A stretch of DNA of 57,251 nucleotides, from assembly GCA_905233935.1 (NCBI GenBank), contig CAJOFU010000012.1, positions 1 to 57,251 on the forward strand. The letters run 5' to 3'. Under the pieces are notes generated by a model. That model searched no databases. It saw only the letters and a list, made by a program, of their open reading frames with translations, and was not told the DNA's origin. Made by a program: the position numbers and the translations under genes. Position 1 is the stretch's first letter; every line of letters starts with the position of its first letter. Source of the DNA: Paludibacteraceae bacterium (GTDB lineage: Bacteria; Bacteroidota; Bacteroidia; Bacteroidales; Paludibacteraceae). This document shows positions 49,083 through 57,251 of the stretch, piece after piece.

Positions 49083-49727
49083 ATGGCAGACTATTTCGTA
49101 CACGAATCCTCTTATGTAGATGAGGGCTGCACAATAGGTGCAGGCACAAAGATTTGGCATTTCAGTCATATCATGTCGGGGTGCACCATCGGTGAGAACT
49201 GCAATATCGGTCAGAACGTAGTTATCTCTCCGGACGTGGTGCTCGGTCGTAACTGCAAGATCAAGAACAATGTGAGCGTCTATACCGGTGTGCGTTGCGA
49301 GGATGATGTCTTCCTTGGACCAAGTATGGTGTTTACCAACGTCATCAATCCGCGTGCTGCAGTATCGCGCAAAGACGAGTACAAGCCAACCTTGCTCAAG
49401 CGCGGCTGCTCGGTGGGTGCGAACGCCACTATCGTGTGCGGTCATACCCTCGGCGCATACTGCCTGATCGGTGCTGGTTCAGTGGTAACGAAAGACGTAC
49501 CGGACTTTGCGCTGATGGTAGGCAATCCCGCACGACGCATAGGGTGGGTAAGCCGTCATGGCGAGAAACTCACGTTTGATGCCGATGGACGGGCTGTTTG
49601 CCCTGCTACCGGCGAGAAGTATATCCTCCAGGATAACGCCGTCAAAGTGATCTGCCAGCACGTGCCGACCGACGAAGAGAAACCCGACTCCCCGACCGAC
49701 CACTACCGCGTCGATTACCTCGCCTAA
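49083..49727 (+). CDS. Left-handed beta-helix N-acetyltransferase, WlbB/WbpD-like
   Basis: The protein starts MADYFVHESSYVDEGCTIGA (ATG at 49083; a GTG at 49071 would add four residues). Hexapeptide repeats run from about 15 to 165: IGAGTKIWHFSHIMSGCTIG, IGQNVVISPDVVLGRNCKIK, and GCSVGANATIVCGHTLG to LIGAGSVVTKDVPDFALMVG. The WHFSHI and NPARRIGWVSRHGEKL segments match enzymes that acetylate the 3-amino group of UDP-2-acetamido-3-amino sugars for O-antigen or glycan synthesis. It stands alone here, with no other glycan gene next to it. Confidence 0.85.
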   Translation: MADYFVHESSYVDEGCTIGAGTKIWHFSHIMSGCTIGENCNIGQNVVISPDVVLGRNCKIKNNVSVYTGVRCEDDVFLGPSMVFTNVINPRAAVSRKDEYKPTLLKRGCSVGANATIVCGHTLGAYCLIGAGSVVTKDVPDFALMVGNPARRIGWVSRHGEKLTFDADGRAVCPATGEKYILQDNAVKVICQHVPTDEEKPDSPTDHYRVDYLA

Positions 49728-49776
49728 ATCATAAATTTGAAATATTAAATTTGAAATTTGAAATCACAAATATCTT

Positions 49777-50268
49777 ATGATCCAACGTATTCAAACAATC
49801 TATCTGCTTGCCATTGTGGCATTGGGTATCACGCTCTGTTTTCAGTCTGTACTGCTGTTTGAGTCACCGGAAAGTACAGAAACGGCGTGTATATGGGAGT
49901 TAAGTCCGATGGGCTTAACCGAGTTCCCTGCTGATACGGCTAATGCTCCGATGCTCCAATTGCAAGGCGTTTGGGGCTTGATGTTGGCTACGGTACTCAT
50001 CCCTCTCTTGGCACTCATTGATATCTTCCTGTACAACAAACGCATCCTACAAGCGCGGCTGAATATCTTCCTCGCCTTCCTGTGCGTCGGCTGGTATGGT
50101 GTAGCGGCTATCTATGTGTGGCTGATGAAGGTCAGTGTGCCCGGCGTAACGTGGTCGCCGGATTTCTGGTCGGCTATTCCGCTGGTTTGTTTGATATTAA
50201 CCATTATGGCAACGCGCCGCATCCTCAAGGATGAGGCATTGGTGCGTGCTGCCGATAGAATTCGATAA
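49777..50268 (+). CDS. DUF4293 membrane protein
   Basis: This 163-residue protein starts MIQRIQTIYLLAIVALGITL, the usual DUF4293 opening, and ends RRILKDEALVRAADRIR, the usual closing. Four membrane segments are seen, with an extracellular loop between the first two (FESPESTETACIWELSPMGL). The family is restricted to Bacteroidota, and its function is unknown. TTTGAAAT repeats fill the 49-base gap upstream. The MscS gene follows by 2 bases, so the two are co-transcribed. Confidence 0.9.
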   Translation: MIQRIQTIYLLAIVALGITLCFQSVLLFESPESTETACIWELSPMGLTEFPADTANAPMLQLQGVWGLMLATVLIPLLALIDIFLYNKRILQARLNIFLAFLCVGWYGVAAIYVWLMKVSVPGVTWSPDFWSAIPLVCLILTIMATRRILKDEALVRAADRIR

Positions 50269-50270
50269 CG

Positions 50271-51278
50271 ATGAATACTCTTCTCACCATTTTGTTACAA
50301 GCCGCTCCTACAGCGGAGCAGATTCAGCAAAAGCAGGATTCCATCCGTGCCGGTGCACGTCACATGCTTGAGTACGCCAGGACTGATCCGCACGATTTCT
50401 GGCAAGCGGTAGGTGACCAGTTGCTGCAGTTCGGTCTGAAAGTGCTGGCAGCATTGCTGCTGTATATCGTAGGTATTTGGTTGATCGGGTTGCTCAAGAA
50501 AGGTATGAAACGCATGTTCGAGCGTCGTAAGGTCGAGCCGACCTTGGCGTCGTTTATCTCGTCGTTCGTATCGATCACTATGACCATATTGCTGGTCGTT
50601 GTCGCTGTCAGCACCCTTGGCGTGAATACCACCTCACTCGCAGCGCTGCTGGCTGCCGGAGGTATGGCTATCGGTATGGCGCTCTCCGGTACGGTGCAGA
50701 ACTTCGCCGGAGGACTGATGATCCTGGCGTTCAAACCCTTTAAGGCAGGTGACCTCATCGAGGCATTAGGGCACACCGGTACGGTCGTTGAGGTGAATAT
50801 CACCGTCACGAAGATCCTTACGCCTGACAATCGCGTGGTGATCCTGCCTAACGGAGCATTATCCAATGGTACGGTCAACAATTTCAGCGGTCGCCCGTTG
50901 CGTAGGATAGAGTGTCTCGTCAGTGTCTCCTACGGCGTGGATGCTGCCGCGTGCAAGCAGGCTATACTCAATATCCTGAACGATGACAATCGTGTGCTCA
51001 AGGCTGACACGAATATGGATGAATTGTACAAAGAACTGAATGTGACCAAGTTCCAGTTGTCAACGGTGAACTACAGAATGAGTGCCATCCCTGCGCCGTT
51101 TGTTGCATTGAAGTCGCTCAACGAGAACGATATTACATTTGTTGTACGTGCGTGGGTGCGCGGGAAAGATTATTGGGACGTATTCTTTGGCATGCAGGAG
51201 CGCTTCTACACCGAGTTGCCGCCGCAAGGCTTCACGTTCGCCTATCCGCATGTGGATGTGACAATGCTGCATGAATAA
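50271..51278 (+). CDS. MscS-family small-conductance mechanosensitive channel
   Basis: This 335-residue protein has a helical start, a membrane segment at about 57-80 (LKVLAALLLYIVGIWLIGLL), a second at about 100-125 and the pore helix LAALLAAGGMAIGMALSGTV, with the Ala/Gly packing typical of MscS TM3. The cytoplasmic beta domain begins FAGGLMILAFKPFKAGDLIE and includes VTKILTPDNRVVILPNGALS. It opens under membrane tension on osmotic downshift. It shares a transcript with the DUF4293 gene. Confidence 0.93.
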   Translation: MNTLLTILLQAAPTAEQIQQKQDSIRAGARHMLEYARTDPHDFWQAVGDQLLQFGLKVLAALLLYIVGIWLIGLLKKGMKRMFERRKVEPTLASFISSFVSITMTILLVVVAVSTLGVNTTSLAALLAAGGMAIGMALSGTVQNFAGGLMILAFKPFKAGDLIEALGHTGTVVEVNITVTKILTPDNRVVILPNGALSNGTVNNFSGRPLRRIECLVSVSYGVDAAACKQAILNILNDDNRVLKADTNMDELYKELNVTKFQLSTVNYRMSAIPAPFVALKSLNENDITFVVRAWVRGKDYWDVFFGMQERFYTELPPQGFTFAYPHVDVTMLHE

Positions 51279-51280
51279 AT

Positions 51281-51397
51281 GTTAAAATGGTTTGCTGCGC
51301 AAACAACGTTTCGATGCAATCGAAACCATTTTAACTACTTAACGTTTTTCGAAAGAAAAACCACTATAACGTTTTTACGTAGTAAAACCATATTACC
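51281..51397. repeat. Array of four small hairpins with different stems
   Basis: Hairpins: GTTTGC-TGC-GCAAAC (51290-51304), GTTTCGAT-GCA-ATCGAAAC (51308-51326), GTTTTTC-GAAA-GAAAAAC (51344-51361) and GTTTTTAC-GTA-GTAAAAC with one bulged T (51371-51388). Three of the four are preceded by AAC or AACG, and most are followed by CA and a T/A spacer such as CATTTTAACT. No gene lies here. Confidence 0.75.
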
Positions 51398-52732
51398 ATG
51401 AACTACCCATTAGACAAAAACCTCGTCGATAATGTGTGCGGAGCGTTCGGTCTCATGGATGCACACGAGTTAGGCAATGCTACTATCCGCCAGGTGGTAG
51501 GTATAGTGCGCGAGATCGAGCGCCAGGCTGACTGCGAGTACGTACATATGGAGCTCGGTAATCCCGGACTCCCGGCTGAACAGGTTGGAGTAGAGGCGCA
51601 GATAGCCGCCTTACGCAACGGTTGTGCCAACAAGTACCCGCTCATCACCGGCATTCCCGAACTCACCCAAGCCGCCTCGGAGTTCATCAAGGCATTCTTG
51701 GGTATCAATATTCCTGAGGAGTGTATTGTACCCTCTGTGGGTTCGATGCAGGGCGGTTATGCCTTGGATACACTCATCTCGCAACTGCGCCCTGATCGGG
51801 ACACCATCCTCTTTCTCGATCCCTGTTTCCCGGTACAGAAGCAGCAGAGCAAGGTTATCGGACTGAAAGTTGACTCCATTGATATAGGCGACTATCGCGG
51901 TGACAAACTGCGTGATGCGCTCGAAGCCAAACTCCAGCAGGGCAATATCTCCGCTATCCTCTACAGCAACCCCAACAACCCCTCATGGATGTGTCTGACC
52001 GAGTACGAACTACGCACCATCGGACAGCTTGCCAACCGCTATGACACGATTGTCATCGAGGATATAGCGTATATGAACATGGACTTCCGTGATCCCAACC
52101 GTGGCAAACCATATAGCGCTCCTTTCCAGCCTACTGTAGGACGTTACACGATGAACGCCGTGCATCTGATCTCCTGCTCGAAGATCTTCTCCTACGCCGG
52201 CGAACGGGCTGCGGTGATTGCTGTCAATCCCGATCTTGCACACCGGCATTTCCACGCCTTGACCATGCGTTACAACAGTGACGGACAGTTTATGCGTACG
52301 CTCGTCTATCAGATTCTGTACGCTATATCGTCCGGTGTGTCGCACTCGGTGCAATACGCTATGGCGGCAATGATGAAGGCGGCTGCGGAGGGAAAGATTG
52401 ACTTCGTCAAGAATACGCATGTCTATGGTGACCGTGCGCACCGCATCAAGCAGATCATGGAAAAACATCACTTCCACGTAGTCTATGACAAGGATGCTGA
52501 TGACCGCCCTGTGGGTGATGGATTCTTCTTCACGTTCACCTATCGTAATTGGACGGGTGAGCAACTTATCAACAAACTGATTTACTACGGCGTATCAGCT
52601 ATATCGCTTATCGCAACCGGTGCCAAACGCGAAGGTATGCGCGGCTGTTCTGCCTCTGTGCGGGACGACCAGCTCGAGGCTCTCGATGAGCGCTTGGCTA
52701 TCTTCGACCGCGACTTTGCTCCGAAAGAGTAA
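51398..52732 (+). CDS. PLP-dependent aminotransferase, class I/II (first of two)
   Basis: This 444-residue fold-type I enzyme has HMELGNPGLPAEQVGVEAQI near residue 50, the aromatic stack region PSVGSMQGGYALDTLI, AILYSNPNNPSWMCLTEYEL and VIEDIAYMNM carrying the PLP-ring Asp. SCSKIFSYAGERAAVIAV carries the Schiff-base Lys (near residue 261). The C-terminal Arg region is TGAKREGMRGCSASVRDDQ. The substrate is not evident. A second aminotransferase follows by 9 bases, so the pair may act on related amino acids or represent duplication, although the two are clearly different in sequence. Confidence 0.85.
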   Translation: MNYPLDKNLVDNVCGAFGLMDAHELGNATIRQVVGIVREIERQADCEYVHMELGNPGLPAEQVGVEAQIAALRNGCANKYPLITGIPELTQAASEFIKAFLGINIPEECIVPSVGSMQGGYALDTLISQLRPDRDTILFLDPCFPVQKQQSKVIGLKVDSIDIGDYRGDKLRDALEAKLQQGNISAILYSNPNNPSWMCLTEYELRTIGQLANRYDTIVIEDIAYMNMDFRDPNRGKPYSAPFQPTVGRYTMNAVHLISCSKIFSYAGERAAVIAVNPDLAHRHFHALTMRYNSDGQFMRTLVYQILYAISSGVSHSVQYAMAAMMKAAAEGKIDFVKNTHVYGDRAHRIKQIMEKHHFHVVYDKDADDRPVGDGFFFTFTYRNWTGEQLINKLIYYGVSAISLIATGAKREGMRGCSASVRDDQLEALDERLAIFDRDFAPKE

Positions 52733-52741
52733 TACTGTACT

Positions 52742-53980
52742 ATGAATATTTCTGAACGTATATCCCAGATCTCCGACTCCCCGACACTCGCTATGGGTGC
52801 CAAGGCTCGTGAGATGAAGCAAGCCGGGCTGGATGTGATCAGCATGTCTATCGGCGAGCCGGATTTCCCTACGCCTGCACACGTCAAGCAGGCTGTCAAG
52901 GATGCCGTGGATGCCGACATGTCGCATTACGGTGCAATACCGGGCATTATCGGGCTGCGCAGAGCCGCGGCTAAATACATGTCCAGTTTTGTGGAGCAGA
53001 GTGGGGCAGAGGATACTTTTGCGGCAGAAGACATCATCGTTTCCGTCGGAGCCAAGCAGGCACTATGCAATGCCATTGAGACGATTGTCGGCGATGGCGA
53101 TGAGGTGATCCTGCCTACGCCTTGCTGGGGTAGTTATGCCGAAATGGTTAAGCTTGCCGGGGGTGTGCCCGTCATTGTTCATACGACATACGACAACGAT
53201 TTTCTTCTCACTCCCGCAGCTCTCGAAGCGGCTATTACACCCCGCACAAGGCTGCTGGTTATTTGCTCGCCGAACAATCCGACGGGCTCGGTTTATTCTG
53301 CCGAAGATATTCGAACGCTTGCTGAAATTCTTCTTCGCCGCCCGAATGTGGCGGTGCTGGCTGATGAGATATACAACCAAATCTGCTATTCCGGCACGTG
53401 CGCAACATGGGCAAGTCAGACTGCTTTGCTGGATCGACTCGTGGTGGTCAACGGCGTCAGCAAGGTGTTTGCCATGACGGGTTACCGCATCGGTTGGCTG
53501 GCTTGTAAGAACAAGGAGTTTATCCGCGCCTGCACACGTATGCAAGGGCAGCAGATCACCTGTGCGACCATGGTTGCGCAGTATGCTGCACAGCAAGCCT
53601 TGGAAGGTGATCTCACCTGCGTCAGGGAGATGACCGAAGCGTTCCGCCGTCGCCGTGAGCTCATCGTACGGCTCGCCAAGGATATACCCGGCTGGAAGGT
53701 GCGCGAGCCGAAAGGTACGTTCTACCTCTTCCCCGATGTCACTGCCTTGTTCGGCAAATATGCTCCGGCGGATAGCAACTATACAAAAAAACACAACTCA
53801 TCGCTGATTAACTCAGCCGATGAGCTGTGCGAATATCTTCTGTTGGATAGTCTGGTTGTCTGCGTTTCCGGCTCTGCCTTTGGCGAGCCTTCGTGTATGC
53901 GACTATCCTATGCCTGCTCCCAGCAGCAAATAACCGAAGGTCTGCAGCGCATCCATGCCGCTATATTGCGCTTGAAGTAA
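52742..53980 (+). CDS. Aspartate aminotransferase-like PLP enzyme (second of two)
   Basis: This 412-residue protein has SDSPTLAMGAKAREMKQAGL and ISMSIGEPDFPTPAHVKQAV at the start, the marks of subgroup I-gamma aspartate aminotransferases. SVGAKQALCNAIETIVGDGD, VICSPNNPTGSVYSAEDIRT and VNGVSKVFAMTGYRIGWLAC follow; the last holds the PLP-binding Lys (near residue 243). SGSAFGEPSCMRLSYACS near the end carries the carboxylate-binding Arg. It transfers the amino group between aspartate or a similar acid and 2-oxoglutarate. Confidence 0.9.
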   Translation: MNISERISQISDSPTLAMGAKAREMKQAGLDVISMSIGEPDFPTPAHVKQAVKDAVDADMSHYGAIPGIIGLRRAAAKYMSSFVEQSGAEDTFAAEDIIVSVGAKQALCNAIETIVGDGDEVILPTPCWGSYAEMVKLAGGVPVIVHTTYDNDFLLTPAALEAAITPRTRLLVICSPNNPTGSVYSAEDIRTLAEILLRRPNVAVLADEIYNQICYSGTCATWASQTALLDRLVVVNGVSKVFAMTGYRIGWLACKNKEFIRACTRMQGQQITCATMVAQYAAQQALEGDLTCVREMTEAFRRRRELIVRLAKDIPGWKVREPKGTFYLFPDVTALFGKYAPADSNYTKKHNSSLINSADELCEYLLLDSLVVCVSGSAFGEPSCMRLSYACSQQQITEGLQRIHAAILRLK

Positions 53981-54000
53981 CAGCGCTACAAACCAACACA

Positions 54001-54029
54001 CAACGGGCGACTCATTGAGCCGCCCGTTG
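54001..54029. terminator. Hairpin between convergent genes
   Basis: CAACGGGCG (54001-54009) pairs with CGCCCGTTG (54021-54029); inner GACTC/GAGC may add to it. No clear T-run on either strand. A perfect palindrome, ATCAGCCAATATTGGCTGAT, follows at 54041-54060, close to the pgi stop on the other strand. Confidence 0.55.
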
Positions 54030-54066
54030 TCGTGTGTAGCATCAGCCAATATTGGCTGATGCAGGC

Positions 54067-55404
54067 TTATTTCAGTCGCGCCTTGATGGCTTTCGACTCC
54101 TCTTCGTAGCCGGGTTTGTCCAGCAGGGCGAACATGTTCTTCTTGTACGCCTCAACACCCGGTTGGTTGAACGGATTAACGCCAAGCAGGTAACCCGATA
54201 TACCGCATGCGCGCTCGAAGAAGTAGATGAACTGACCGATATTGTACTCATCCAGACGCTCGAAGCTCAGATGTACATTAGGCACACCGCCATCTACGTG
54301 AGCCAGACGAGTGCCGAGCTCAGCCATCTTGTTAACTTCATCCACACGTTTGCCGGCGAGGAAGTTCAGACCGTCAAGGTTCTCGCTATCCGACGGGATA
54401 CGTACTTCCTGTTCGGGGTTCTCGATGCTGATAACGGTCTCGAAGATATTACGCTGACCTTCCTGAATCCACTGACCCATTGAGTGCAGGTCGGTCGTGA
54501 AGTCAACCGATGCGGTGAACAGACCCTTGTGGTCTTTGCCCTCGCTCTCGCCGTAGAGTTGTTTCCACCACTCAGCAAAGTAATGCAGACGCGGATTGAA
54601 GTTCACGAAGATCTCCGTGGTCTTGCCGTATTGCAACAGGGCGTTGCGGATAGCAGCATATTGTGCTGCGGGGTTCTTCTCGTAGGGAACATTGGCTGCG
54701 GTAGCTTTCTGCATATCCTGTGCACCACGAACGATAGCGCGGATATCCCAACCGGCTACAGCGATAGGCAGCAAGCCTACCGGCGTCAGTACAGAGAATC
54801 GTCCGCCGACATTGTCGGGGATGACGTAGGTCTTGTAGCCCTCTTTCGTTGCGAGCGAGCGCAGCGCACCTTTGGCTTTGTCGGTTACGGCTACGATGCG
54901 TTTGCGGGCTTCGTCCTTGCCTACCTGCTGCTCGAGCATGGTCTTGAGCAGACGGAAAGCCAAAGCGGTCTCGGTCGTTGTGCCGGATTTGGAGATGTTG
55001 ATGATGCCGAACTTGCGACCTTTGAGCAGTGCCATCAGGTCTGCCAGATAGTCCTCGCCGATATTGTTGCCGGCATAAACTACGATGGGGTTCTTGCGCT
55101 CGGGTAGGTAAGCGTCGAACGACGAAGCCAGAGCCTCGTTCACGGCGCGTGCACCCAGATACGAACCGCCGATACCTGCTACAACCACGATCTCGCAGCT
55201 CTCGCGGAGTTGTTTGGCGGTAGCCTCTACGTCAGCAAGGAAGGCGTCGCTAATCTCGCCGGGCAGAGTTACCCAACCGATGAAGTCGTTACCGGCACCT
55301 TTGCCGTTCTCAAGAAGTTCATTACATGCTGCAGTCTGTGCAGCGATTGCTTTCAAGCTGCCCGCCGGAACGAACGATGCAGCGTGTTGAATACATAGTT
55401 TCAT
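54067..55404 (-). CDS. pgi: Glucose-6-phosphate isomerase
   Basis: This 445-residue protein is of the shorter bacterial type. It has [20 protein letters not shown] near residue 78, [20 protein letters not shown], the catalytic Glu region in [20 protein letters not shown], and [20 protein letters not shown] with the catalytic His and Gln. It interconverts glucose-6-P and fructose-6-P. It lies directly downstream of gpsA (stop and start one base apart) and of lysS in a block that looks like a single minus-strand operon. Confidence 0.96.
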   Translation of the reverse strand: MKLCIQHAASFVPAGSLKAIAAQTAACNELLENGKGAGNDFIGWVTLPGEISDAFLADVEATAKQLRESCEIVVVAGIGGSYLGARAVNEALASSFDAYLPERKNPIVVYAGNNIGEDYLADLMALLKGRKFGIINISKSGTTTETALAFRLLKTMLEQQVGKDEARKRIVAVTDKAKGALRSLATKEGYKTYVIPDNVGGRFSVLTPVGLLPIAVAGWDIRAIVRGAQDMQKATAANVPYEKNPAAQYAAIRNALLQYGKTTEIFVNFNPRLHYFAEWWKQLYGESEGKDHKGLFTASVDFTTDLHSMGQWIQEGQRNIFETVISIENPEQEVRIPSDSENLDGLNFLAGKRVDEVNKMAELGTRLAHVDGGVPNVHLSFERLDEYNIGQFIYFFERACGISGYLLGVNPFNQPGVEAYKKNMFALLDKPGYEEESKAIKARLK

Positions 55405-55405
55405 T

Positions 55406-56396
55406 TTATTGTAAGTGTGTAGTTAATTCTTTGATTACGTTCGTCGGGGATTTGTGCTCGTACAGGATGGCGTACATTGCCTCAACGATGGGGATATCCA
55501 CGTGCAGCTTCTCATTGGCGTGGTGGATGCAGTATGTGCCGTAGTAACCCTCGGCTACCATCTCCATCTCCAGTTGTGCGGCTTTGACGGAGTAACCCAT
55601 GCCGATCATCTGCCCGAACTGGCGGTTACGACTGAACTTCGAGTACGCGGTAACCAGCACATCGCCCAGATACCCGCTGGCACCGATGTCGCGATGCACC
55701 GAACTCAGGGCGGCGGTGAAGTGGTCGATCTCCTGCAGCGCGTTGCTGATCAGCACAGCCTGGAAGTTGTCGCCGTAGCGCAAACTCTGACATATACCGC
55801 CCGCGATGGAGTAGATGTTCTTCATCACCGAGGTGTACTCCAAGCCGATTATATCTACGGATGTACATGTGCGCACGTACGAGGTCTGGAACAGCGGTGC
55901 TATCTCCTCGGCACGGTTGCGGCCAACCTATCGTCAGGTAACTCAGTCGCTGCAGCGCTATCTCCTCGGCGTGGCAGGGACCTGCTATTACTAACAGGTT
56001 GTTGTCAGGCACATTGAACCGCTCGTGCAGGTAGTCCGTCACGATCTGGTTCTTATCGGGAATCATGCCCTTTACAGCCGAGATAACGATCTTCGAGCGC
56101 ATCGTGCGTTTGATCTTCTTGAGCGTCGGCTCCAGATATGGCGACGGGATAGCCAGCACAAGGATATCCGAGTCGCGCACTACGACATTGATATCGTCGG
56201 TGAAATGAATACGACTGATGTCGAATGTTGCACTGTTCAGGTACGTGGGGTTCTTACCTGTACGTTTGAACTCCTCGATCACCTCCGAGCGGCGAATAAA
56301 CCAGTTGATTTCATCCACGTTCGTCAGCACGATCTTTGCCAACGCCGTTGCCCAACTGCCGCCGCCTACAATAGCAATTCGTTTATTATCAAACAT
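55406..56396 (-). pseudogene. gpsA: Glycerol-3-phosphate dehydrogenase GpsA, one-base frameshift
   Basis: The NAD-binding start RIAIVGGGSWATALAKIV and AVKGMIPDKNQIVTDYL, then GPCHAEEIALQRLSYLTIG, are in one frame from the ATG at 56396. From about 55920 the homologous sequence continues in another frame: NRAEEIAPLFQTSYV, GLEYTSVMKNIYSIAGGICQ, with the catalytic Lys in VMKN, to the stop at 55406. The junction reads TTGGCCGC on the minus strand; removing one G restores a single frame. The span is 991 bases, one more than a multiple of three. GpsA makes sn-glycerol-3-phosphate for phospholipids and is normally essential, so an assembly or read error is the first explanation. Confidence 0.9.
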
Positions 56397-56398
56397 AT

Positions 56399-56466
56399 TA
56401 ACTTAACGTTTTTATGTAATAAAAACCATTTTAACTCTTTAACGTTCACGCAGTGAACCATTTTAA
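56399..56466. repeat. Two small hairpins of the same family, between lysS and gpsA
   Basis: GTTTTTAT-GTA-ATAAAAAC (56408-56426) and GTTCAC-GCA-GTGAAC (56444-56458). Each is preceded by AAC and followed by CATTTTAACT, as at 51308-51336. Confidence 0.75.
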
Positions 56467-57251
56467 CTATTTAGCTTCCGGCTTCATGGTCGGGAAGAGC
56501 AATACTTCTTGTATTGTCGGTTGCCCTGTCATGAACATCGTCAGACGGTCGATACCGATACCTATACCGGATGTCGGCGGCATGCCGTACTCCAGTGCGC
56601 GCACAAAGTCGTGGTCAATCACCATCGCCTCGTCGTCGCCCTTGGCGGCAAGCTTCATCTGCTCCACGAAACGCTCGTACTGATCAATCGGGTCATTGAG
56701 CTCGCTGTAAGCGTTCGCGAGTTCCTTGCCGTTGACCATCAACTCAAAGCGTTCGGTCAGTCCGGGTTTGCTGCGGTGCATCTTCGTCAGCGGCGACATC
56801 TCTACCGGGTAGTCGGTGATGAACGTCGGCTGGATGAACTGTCCCTCGCAGGTCTCGCCGAAGATCTCGTCGATCAGTTTGCCCTTGCCCATGTGCTCGG
56901 TGTCTTCTACGCCGAGGCTCTTGGCAAACGCACGCAACTCATCCTCGCTCATAGCGCCTACATCCTTGCCTGTCTGCTCCTTGATAGCGTCGAGGATAGG
57001 CAGACGACGGTACGGGGCTTTGAAATCCACCTCGTGGTCGCCGATCTGCACCTTTGTCGTTCCGTTCACGGCGATGGCTATCTTCTCCAACAACTGCTCG
57101 GTGAACGACATCATCCAGTTGTAGTCCTTGTACTGCACGTACAGCTCCATACAGGTGAACTCGGGGTTATGGCTGCGATCCATGCCTTCGTTGCGGAAGT
57201 TCCTGCCAATCTCATATACGCCCTCAAATCCGCCGACAATCAGTCGTTTCA
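56467..57251 (-). CDS. lysS: Lysyl-tRNA synthetase LysS, N-terminus beyond window
   Basis: The frame is open to the right edge and reads [20 protein letters not shown] and onward, the class II motif 2 region, then [20 protein letters not shown]. Motif 3 is [19 protein letters not shown] near the end. It also includes [16 protein letters not shown] text ([20 protein letters not shown]) and [20 protein letters not shown], specific to LysS. A Met at 57183 is internal and is not the start. It charges tRNA-Lys. About 260 residues of the C-terminal catalytic core are in the window. The order lysS, gpsA, pgi suggests one operon. Confidence 0.95.
   Translation of the reverse strand, partial: KRLIVGGFEGVYEIGRNFRNEGMDRSHNPEFTCMELYVQYKDYNWMMSFTEQLLEKIAIAVNGTTKVQIGDHEVDFKAPYRRLPILDAIKEQTGKDVGAMSEDELRAFAKSLGVEDTEHMGKGKLIDEIFGETCEGQFIQPTFITDYPVEMSPLTKMHRSKPGLTERFELMVNGKELANAYSELNDPIDQYERFVEQMKLAAKGDDEAMVIDHDFVRALEYGMPPTSGIGIGIDRLTMFMTGQPTIQEVLLFPTMKPEAK

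Noticed and set aside
51281..51397. CRISPR array
   Set aside because: The repeated units are self-complementary hairpins with differing stems; no fixed direct repeat with equal spacers and no cas genes.

Overview
This window is bacterial chromosome from the Bacteroidota, most likely a Bacteroidales. At least fifteen sites match the Bacteroidota promoter form (TTTG near -33, TAnnTTTG near -7), nearly all with the same 20-nt gap. The gene content fits as well: a lysS-gpsA-pgi block, a DUF4293 membrane protein, a BT0820-like HAD hydrolase, class I fumarase and MntP. The genus cannot be fixed from sequence alone.

Bases 1-13500 are an accessory island. Two DUF4143-type AAA ATPases (1-1146, cut by the window edge, and 6310-7566) lie on either side of an array of four toxin-antitoxin (TA) modules (1603-5540). 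The array is bounded by 99-bp inverted repeats. All four modules share one promoter, and three carry the same palindrome over the -7 box. Modules 2 and 3 sit in near-identical flanking DNA with inverted ends but have diverged proteins. A 389-bp element with 24-bp inverted ends, its own promoter and nested hairpins lies between modules 1 and 2. An AT-rich three-gene operon follows (7807-11858): two proteins with HxR(x)4D phospholipase-D-like motifs and a 600-residue protein of unknown family. It is the best candidate in the window for an undescribed, possibly defensive, system.

Bases 11970-21778 encode surface proteins: a truncated repeat protein on the minus strand, a 949-residue and a 1611-residue secreted repeat protein, and a small protein ending in a membrane segment plus basic cluster.

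From 22 kb the content is mainly core: AraC regulator, M16 peptidase, MntP, RsmD, a (p)ppGpp synthetase without its HD hydrolase or ACT domain, RecR, HAD and GNAT proteins, DnaA, two tRNAs, NadE (frameshifted), MurB, MurA, GlyA, an EamA transporter, a steroid 5-alpha-reductase-like protein next to an old-yellow-enzyme family reductase, class I fumarase (frameshifted), an M23 homologue that has lost its metal ligands, Dxr, RseP, a sugar N-acetyltransferase, an MscS channel, two aminotransferases, Pgi, GpsA (frameshifted) and the C-terminal part of LysS.

Short repeats fill many intergenic gaps. One type (TCAGAA words) also runs in frame through two genes. Another is a set of small hairpins with different stems but shared flanks.
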